From the NCBI RefSeq assembly GCF_001889305.1, contig NZ_CP013074.1, forward strand, positions 992,001 through 1,056,000: a stretch of 64,000 nt of DNA, read 5' to 3'. The notes below the pieces were generated by a model, which worked only from the letters and a program-made list of their open reading frames with translations, had not been told where the DNA came from and did not search any database. The position numbers were made by a program, and so were the translations under genes. The number at the start of each line of letters is the position of its first letter. The stretch's first letter is position 1. The DNA is from Dehalococcoides mccartyi. GTDB taxonomy: Bacteria > Chloroflexota > Dehalococcoidia > Dehalococcoidales > Dehalococcoidaceae. Positions 58,892 through 64,000 of the stretch are shown here, in pieces.

Positions 58892-59809
58892 CTAATCATA
58901 ACGGATACGCGGATCTATCCAGCCGTACATTATATCTACTATCAGGTTTACAATAGCCACTGCAAAGGCATAGAAAAGAATTGTCCCCATGATAAGCCCG
59001 TAGTCACGGGCAAATACCCCTTGAACAAACAAACGGCCTACGCCCGGTATGGAAAATATATTTTCAATAATAAATGAGCCGGAAATAAGAAATGCCAGCT
59101 CGGGTCCGGCTACTGTGACAACCGGTATAAGAGCATTCCGCAGAGTATGCCGGAAAAGAATAATTCGTTCGCTTAACCCTTTGGCTCTAGCTGTACGTAT
59201 ATAATCCTGCCTGACTACCTCCAGCATAGAGGCACGCGTAATGCGGGCGGTATAGGCGGCCGGAAGGGCAGCGAGCGAAAATGCCGGCATAATAATCTGC
59301 CGCCAGTCTCCCCACCCGCTGGTTGGCAGCCAATGCAACCAAACAGAAAAGATAATAACCAGCAAGATACCCAGTACAAAGCCGGGAATACTGGCAAACA
59401 CGGTTGAAAAACCTACAGCTGCATAGTCTACAATTGAGTTTTGTTTGAGAGCCGCCGCCATGCCTAATGGAATTCCTATAACAAGTGCCAGCAAAAAGGC
59501 GACTACCCCCAGAGTAGCGGTGATGGGCAAACCGGTACCTATAATCTCAGTAACACTGCGGTCCTGATACTTGTAAGAAACCCCCAAATCCCCATGCAAA
59601 GCATTCCAGACATAATTTATGTACTGCTCATAAAAAGGTTTATCCAAACCGTATTTTATGTTCAGGTTTTCCACAATCTGGGGGGCAAGCTCTTTTTCCC
59701 GGTCCCAAGGGCCGCCCGGAACCAGATGCATGAGACTGAAGGTAATAAAGGACACTGCCAGAAGTACCAGTCCCAGCCAGAGTATTCGTCTGAGAATATA
59801 CTTTCCCAT
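58892..59809 (-). CDS. oppB: Oligopeptide ABC transporter permease, OppB type
   Basis: About 305 aa from ATG 59809 (GGGA 5 nt upstream). MGKYILRRILWLGLVLLAVS first helix, HLVPGGPWDRE, and the EAA loop RTARAKGLSERIILFRHTLR. Forms the channel with OppC. Confidence 0.93.
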   Translation of the reverse strand: MGKYILRRILWLGLVLLAVSFITFSLMHLVPGGPWDREKELAPQIVENLNIKYGLDKPFYEQYINYVWNALHGDLGVSYKYQDRSVTEIIGTGLPITATLGVVAFLLALVIGIPLGMAAALKQNSIVDYAAVGFSTVFASIPGFVLGILLVIIFSVWLHWLPTSGWGDWRQIIMPAFSLAALPAAYTARITRASMLEVVRQDYIRTARAKGLSERIILFRHTLRNALIPVVTVAGPELAFLISGSFIIENIFSIPGVGRLFVQGVFARDYGLIMGTILFYAFAVAIVNLIVDIMYGWIDPRIRYD

Positions 59810-59883
59810 ACTATCCCTTTTAATATAGTGCAGGGCCCGACGCCACAAGTCTTATGCCGAGCCCTGCATTCAGGCTATCTGTG

Positions 59884-61560
59884 TTACTTGACTATAGAAA
59901 CATTAACAAACGACGTATCACCCATTATGGTGCCATCCATACCGGTGGGTTCCAGTCCTTTAACATAGGGTTGGACTACATAGAACCGTTCACGGTAGAA
60001 CATGGTTACAATAGGCATATCGTTCATAACCATTTCCTGGGCTTGAGCCCACATCTGAAGACGCAGGGTATTATCAAGTTCCATCATGGCCTGTCTTGCC
60101 AAGGCGTCAAAGGCAGGATTGGAATAACCTGTATGGTTATTGCCGCCGCCAGTGCCGAACAAATCAGGCAGCCAGTTATCGGGATCAGGGTAATCAGCTC
60201 CCCAGCCAAACCATGCCCAAGTATGCTGTTCGCTGTTTACAAAGGCACTGAAAGCTGAAGGTTCCATAGGTTCAAGAGTAAGATCAATATTTAAATTGGT
60301 CTTTAGCTGAGCCTGCAGGAACTGAGCGATAGTGCGGTTGCTGGCAGTATCTGCATACTGGAATTTAAGTTCGGGTAAGCCAACCCCGTTGGGATAGCCG
60401 GCATCAGCCAGAAGCTGTTTGGCTTTGGTAACGTTAAATGCAAAATCTTTACCCAAATCAGCATCGTATCCGGGCATGCCTGGCGGAATCCACGAATAAG
60501 CAGGTGCACCTACGCCACCTCTGACTTGGTCCACAAAAGCTACCCTGTCAATGGCGCAGGACATAGCCTGCCTTACCAGCAGATTATCAAAGGGGGCTTT
60601 ATTAACATTAAACTGGAAAGCAAAGGTGGTCAGGTCATTATTCCGTACCACATGCTTGCCGTAAACCGAGTCGGCCAATACAGCGGTTTCCGTCCCTACC
60701 GGAACTCTAGCCATATCAAGCTCACCGTTCTGATAAGCCGAATACTCCTGAGTAGCATCAGTAATCATAAAGTATTTGATTTCAGTCAGGGTAGGTTTGG
60801 TATCCCAGTAATTCTGGTTGATGGTAAATGTCATGTGATCCTGATGCACCCATTCTTTCAGGGTATAAGGCCCGTTGCCGATAAGGTTACCGGCTTCTGT
60901 CCAGGCAGTACCCTTAGCGGTAATAACACTTTCCTTAACCGGAGAAGTAGGCCAAAGAGCCATAATGGAGAGGAAAGTAGGACGGGTTTGGGCTAAGGTA
61001 ATGCGCAGGGTAGTATCATCTACCGCTGTTACACCTACAGCATTCCGCAGGGCTGTCTTGGTGGCGGCATCAGCATCCGCTGCGCCATTGAACTCAGCTG
61101 CACCCACAATATCATAGTAGAAAGTGGCATATTCAGCAGCTGTGTCGGGGTCAAGCATACGTTTGATGCTATATTCAAAGTCATGGGCGGTAACCTTTGA
61201 GCCATCACTCCAGGTCACGTTTGATTTGACTTTGAAGGTATAGGTCAAGCCGTCTGCCGAAATACCCCCGTTTGCCACGGTCGGAATTTCCTGAGCACAT
61301 GCTGCTTTTAAGGACAAGTCTGAATTGAAGTCCAGCAGACCCACAAAGAGCAGCATGATTACGGATCTTTCCGTAGCCCAAGAAGCCTTGTTGGGATCTA
61401 TGGTGTTGGGTTCACCTGCCAGGTTAACACGGAACACCTGAGGAGTGGTAACGGTTCCGTTATCCCCGTCATCATTGTTGTCATCACTGGTACAACCGCT
61501 AAAGACAATTGGCACAATGATTAACAGGGTTGCCAGCAGGTATAGTAACTTCCCTTTCAT
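59884..61560 (-). CDS. oppA: Oligopeptide-binding lipoprotein, OppA type (SBP family 5)
   Basis: 558 aa. Signal peptide with lipobox FSGC, an acidic linker, then the family 5 solute-binding fold: YTFKVKSNVTWSDGSKVTAHDFEYSIKRM-type signature (split here as SNVTWSDGSKVTAHDF), PFDNLLVRQAMSCAIDRVAF and WFGWGADYPDPDNWLPDLFG. Captures peptides outside the cell for the OppBCDF importer. First gene of the leftward operon with a promoter upstream. Confidence 0.95.
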   Translation of the reverse strand: MKGKLLYLLATLLIIVPIVFSGCTSDDNNDDGDNGTVTTPQVFRVNLAGEPNTIDPNKASWATERSVIMLLFVGLLDFNSDLSLKAACAQEIPTVANGGISADGLTYTFKVKSNVTWSDGSKVTAHDFEYSIKRMLDPDTAAEYATFYYDIVGAAEFNGAADADAATKTALRNAVGVTAVDDTTLRITLAQTRPTFLSIMALWPTSPVKESVITAKGTAWTEAGNLIGNGPYTLKEWVHQDHMTFTINQNYWDTKPTLTEIKYFMITDATQEYSAYQNGELDMARVPVGTETAVLADSVYGKHVVRNNDLTTFAFQFNVNKAPFDNLLVRQAMSCAIDRVAFVDQVRGGVGAPAYSWIPPGMPGYDADLGKDFAFNVTKAKQLLADAGYPNGVGLPELKFQYADTASNRTIAQFLQAQLKTNLNIDLTLEPMEPSAFSAFVNSEQHTWAWFGWGADYPDPDNWLPDLFGTGGGNNHTGYSNPAFDALARQAMMELDNTLRLQMWAQAQEMVMNDMPIVTMFYRERFYVVQPYVKGLEPTGMDGTIMGDTSFVNVSIVK

Positions 61561-61593
61561 ACAACCTCCTTTCTGGTATTGTTTTATATGTTT

Positions 61594-61621
61594 ATTATAC
61601 TCAGGTATCAGTAATTGTCTA
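61594..61621 (-). promoter_or_regulatory. Promoter of opp operon
   Basis: Minus strand TAGACA (61616-61621), 16-nt spacer, TATAAT (61594-61599), with a start about 30 nt before AGGAGG and oppA. The remaining AT-rich DNA to 61814 shows no gene. Confidence 0.65.
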
Positions 61622-61814
61622 TAGGCTTTTATTTGCTTGCTATCTTTATATAGTTGTAGTTGTTTTGTTTTTATTATATCTTTTGCTTTTTGTATTTATA
61701 TTTCCCTCGTCTTAACCACCTTAACTATTTAACACATTTGTCGGCATGCTTACTTTTATTGACCATATAATGCATAATAGTTAGGTAGACTGGGCAATCA
61801 GGGGGATATACCTT

Positions 61815-63218
61815 ATGAGTATAGAAATACAGTTTTTAGGGGCAGCTCAAAACGTCACCGGCTCAAGGTATCTGCTGAAAACAGCCCAAACCCGCCTGCT
61901 GGTGGACTGCGGGCTATATCAGGAACACCGCCTCCAAGAACGGAACTGGCAACCCTTTGATATATCTCCGGAAAGCCTGAGTGCTGTACTTATCAGCCAT
62001 GCACATATTGACCACTGCGGACTTTTGCCAAAGTTGGTAAAGGATGGCTTTAGCGGGTCGGTATTTGCAACAGAAGCCACTGCAGAAATCGCCCGTATAT
62101 CTCTGGCAGATGCCGGCAAATTACAGGAAGAAGATGCCGCTTTTAAGAAGAAACGCCACGAACATGAAGGCCGAAAAACCCGATATCCTGAAATACCCCT
62201 TTACACTGCCGAAGATGCCAAAGCTGTATTCCCATTGTTTAATATCGTGGAATACAGCCGTGAAATACCTGTCTCCGCAGATGTAACCGCCACCTTTCAT
62301 AATGCCGGGCATGTATTTGGGTCAGCCAGCATAGAACTACGGGTAACAGAGAATAATCAACATACCGTAATAGCATTTTCAGGTGACTTGGGTAACTGGA
62401 ACAGACCTATTCTTAAAAACCCTGACCTTATAGACCAGGCAGATTATATTGTCATAGAGTCTACTTACGGTGACCGCACCCATGAAGATATAAATGAGGC
62501 ATCGCTGAAATTAGCGGATATAATAAATCAAACCATTCAAAGAGGCGGGAATATTGTGATACCCAGCTTTGCCTTGGAGCGCACTCAGGATTTGTTGTAT
62601 TTTCTTAACCGCTTTATGTCAGAGAGTAAAATACCCCGGCTGAAAGTTTTCGTAGACAGCCCCATGGCTATCAGCATCACTAAAATATTCACAAAATACC
62701 CGGAACTATACGACCGTGAAACTGCCGGCTGGGTAAAAAACGGCAGTTCTCCGTTTGAGTTTGAAGGGTTATATTTTACCAATAAGGCAGCTGACTCAAA
62801 AGCTATCCTTTCAGAAAAAGCCCCCTGCATAATAATAGCCGGCTCAGGTATGTGTACCGGAGGACGGATAAAACACCATTTGGTAAATAATATAAGCCGT
62901 CCGGAATCAACTATTCTGTTTGTGGGCTTTCAGGCAACTGGCACTTTGGGCAGGCTGATAACTGACGGGGCAAAGGAAGTAAGGATATTGGGACAATACT
63001 ATCCGGTGCGTGCACATATCCAAGGACTGAGAGCCTTTTCGGCACACGCAGACCAGCCTACCCTGCTTCGCTGGCTGAGGGGATTTAAAAACAAACCCAA
63101 ACGGGTATTTGTAACCCATGGTGAACCGGAAACAAGTGAAACGCTTATAAAAGCTATTACAGAAACTTTCAGATGGGAAGCAACTGCACCGGAATACCAA
63201 GAAAAATTTAATTTATAA
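61815..63218 (+). CDS. Metallo-beta-lactamase/beta-CASP ribonuclease (CPSF-like)
   Basis: 467 aa. Zinc motif SHAHIDHCG, later FHNAGHVFGSASIEL and FSGDLGNWNRP, then the beta-CASP motifs IESTYGDRTHE, VIPSFALERTQDLLYFL, GSGMCTGGRIKHHL and the final His in FVTHGEPET. Family members cut RNA endonucleolytically or degrade from the 5' end. GGGGGATAT precedes the ATG. Confidence 0.92.
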   Translation: MSIEIQFLGAAQNVTGSRYLLKTAQTRLLVDCGLYQEHRLQERNWQPFDISPESLSAVLISHAHIDHCGLLPKLVKDGFSGSVFATEATAEIARISLADAGKLQEEDAAFKKKRHEHEGRKTRYPEIPLYTAEDAKAVFPLFNIVEYSREIPVSADVTATFHNAGHVFGSASIELRVTENNQHTVIAFSGDLGNWNRPILKNPDLIDQADYIVIESTYGDRTHEDINEASLKLADIINQTIQRGGNIVIPSFALERTQDLLYFLNRFMSESKIPRLKVFVDSPMAISITKIFTKYPELYDRETAGWVKNGSSPFEFEGLYFTNKAADSKAILSEKAPCIIIAGSGMCTGGRIKHHLVNNISRPESTILFVGFQATGTLGRLITDGAKEVRILGQYYPVRAHIQGLRAFSAHADQPTLLRWLRGFKNKPKRVFVTHGEPETSETLIKAITETFRWEATAPEYQEKFNL

Positions 63219-63228
63219 TAAGAGAAAA

Positions 63229-63251
63229 TAAAAAACCGCTGTAAACAGCGG
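63229..63251 (-). terminator. Minus-strand terminator
   Basis: CCGCTG-TTTA-CAGCGG followed by TTTTTT on the minus strand. It would end transcripts from the structured RNA/small ORF region. Confidence 0.75.
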
Positions 63252-63301
63252 CAAATTTTACACACATTCCAACCCAATCAGCTTAGGCAACCACTCTAAG
63301 G

Positions 63302-63382
63302 CTAATGCACTTCCGCCGTATCAAGGTTGCTGATACTGATGATAATAGCTATAAGTATAAGCCATAAACCCAGCGAAGACAT
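63302..63382 (-). CDS. Possible 26-residue membrane peptide
   Basis: ATG at 63380-63382, TAG at 63302-63304. The product (MSSLGLWLILIAIIISISNL plus DTAEVH) is one hydrophobic helix. GGGG lies 7 nt upstream. It immediately follows a structured RNA and precedes a terminator on the same strand. Small size makes chance possible. Confidence 0.4.
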   Translation of the reverse strand: MSSLGLWLILIAIIISISNLDTAEVH

Positions 63383-63399
63383 TATAAACCCCAAAAATA

Positions 63400-63525
63400 A
63401 CTTGGCAGATCCTTCCGATAACCGATTACACCTAGGGCTCAGCACACGGCAGGGGACCTGGATGAAATTTAAGCTTTAGCTGCCTCAAACTAAAGCACCC
63501 TAGTTTCCCCCGAAAGGATCCGCCC
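63400..63525 (-). ncRNA. Structured RNA candidate, about 125 nt (6S-like or regulatory leader)
   Basis: The ends pair over 14 bp (63404-63417 with 63511-63524, two G-U pairs). Inside is a bubble and a CTAGGG/CCCTAG stem (63432-63437 with 63498-63503). A minus-strand T run (63393-63397) follows the closing stem and TATAGT (63532-63537) is a suitable -10. The long hairpin with a central bubble recalls 6S RNA, but the RNA is short; it could also be a terminator-type leader for the small ORF downstream. Confidence 0.45.
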
Positions 63526-63589
63526 GCTGTTACTATAAACTATAACTGTTCTGATTAATATACGTATGTTTACGTAATTAAAGGACGAA

Positions 63590-64000
63590 TTATCCCGTAG
63601 TTTCCTCAGGTATATTTTTTTCGGACATTTCGCACTTGTTTTCCGGAGGGATGATACCTCTTTGCAAAGCGTAACGCAACAATTGGGTTTGGTTACGCAA
63701 ATCCAGTTTACGCATCATGTTGGCACGGTGAACTTCTACGGTACGGGGTGATATAAAAAGTTTTTCTGCTATTTCGGCACAGGTATACCCCTGTGATACC
63801 AGATGCAACACTTCCCTTTCCCGTATAGTTAAAGTTTCATACGGATCAAGTGATGTTGCTTCGGCAGACTTTTCCATATAGGCTTCAATAGCTTTTTCAG
63901 AAAGCGGCGGACTGAGATAACGATGCCCAAGCATTGCTTCTCTCACTGACCTTACCAGTTCCTCGGAAGTGGAGTCCTTAAGCACGTAAGCCCGAGCCCC
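63590..64000 (-). CDS. NarL/FixJ-family response regulator, N-terminus cut by window edge
   Basis: The frame continues beyond 64000: the codons before the apparent start read G A R A Y, and GARAYVLKD is the end of a receiver domain, so the first in-window GTG is internal. The LuxR-type HTH is complete: LTIREREVLHLVSQGYTCAE, then IAEKLFISPRTVEVHRANMM. Regulates transcription after phosphorylation; partner kinase not in the window. Confidence 0.92.
   Translation of the reverse strand, partial: GARAYVLKDSTSEELVRSVREAMLGHRYLSPPLSEKAIEAYMEKSAEATSLDPYETLTIREREVLHLVSQGYTCAEIAEKLFISPRTVEVHRANMMRKLDLRNQTQLLRYALQRGIIPPENKCEMSEKNIPEETTG

Noticed and set aside
63400-63525. SRP RNA, TPP or cobalamin riboswitch
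   Set aside because: Only short fragments match (GGGTGC, GCTGAG, CAGG..CCTG); the conserved cores of those RNAs are missing.
1-64000. Naming the strain or a described prophage
   Set aside because: Gene content points to Dehalococcoides, but strain identity needs a sequence search that I cannot run.

Overview
The window looks like a chromosomal segment of Dehalococcoides mccartyi or a close relative (Chloroflexota). This rests on my recognition of the gene set: a type 2 IleS behind a T-box, the rpsF-ssb-rpsR-rpmH-rnpA-yidD-yidC-jag string with a PQQ-propeller lipoprotein inserted, a tubulin-like protein, many lipoprotein-type exported proteins, and moderate GC. There is no rRNA or reductive dehalogenase gene here to confirm it. 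Host genes fill about 1-11.4 kb and 46.7-64 kb. An apparently complete temperate siphophage-type prophage of about 35.3 kb (11,415-46,691) lies between them.

Left host block: the end of a TrpB2-type tryptophan synthase beta gene, two tandem HtrA-like exported proteases, then a long leftward cluster. Read in its own direction the cluster is rpsF, ssb, rpsR, rpmH, rnpA, yidD, a PQQ-propeller lipoprotein, yidC, jag, and ileS with its T-box leader. Genes overlap repeatedly (rnpA/yidD, and yidC/jag by 89 nt).

Prophage: it sits in the 3' end of a tRNA-Asp(GTC) gene, flanked by a 14-bp direct repeat (attL/attR). A leftward lysogeny block holds a large serine integrase, a NYN-domain protein, a small membrane protein, a SHOCT protein, a zinc-ribbon protein and a CI-type repressor with two HTH domains. 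A divergent control region with a 17-bp palindrome over both possible -35 elements leads to a rightward early block. That block has a putative leaderless Cro-like gene, many small Cys-rich proteins, a gp3-like recombination directionality factor candidate, a DnaD-type initiator, a VRR-NUC nuclease, an HNH protein, a radical SAM protein and a YopX protein. A strong promoter at 25.04 kb then drives a highly structured, apparently non-coding stretch ending in a tRNA-Met-like fold and followed by an HNH endonuclease. After that come a phosphoesterase, a DUF5664-type nucleotide hydrolase, a SemiSWEET-like transporter, a reverse-oriented hicAB module, the packaging/head/tail genes (terS to tail hub), a membrane protein and two papain-like enzymes that look like a lysis/exit cassette, and a GNAT toxin-antitoxin-like pair next to attR.

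Right host block: a small hypothetical, RidA, a long Ala-rich coiled-coil protein, a CetZ/FtsZ-like GTPase, recN, a DMT-family exporter, a secreted Gly-rich protein beside a two-component system, an oppABCDF-type ABC importer, a beta-CASP metallo-beta-lactamase RNase, a structured RNA with a possible 26-codon membrane ORF, and the C-terminal part of a NarL-type response regulator cut by the window edge.

The points most worth following are the structured RNA/tRNA-like/HNH locus, the integrase whose C-terminus is exchanged by recombination at att, the tail-tube duplication with an inserted domain, the 17-copy 20-residue repeat protein, and the structured RNA at 63.4-63.5 kb.
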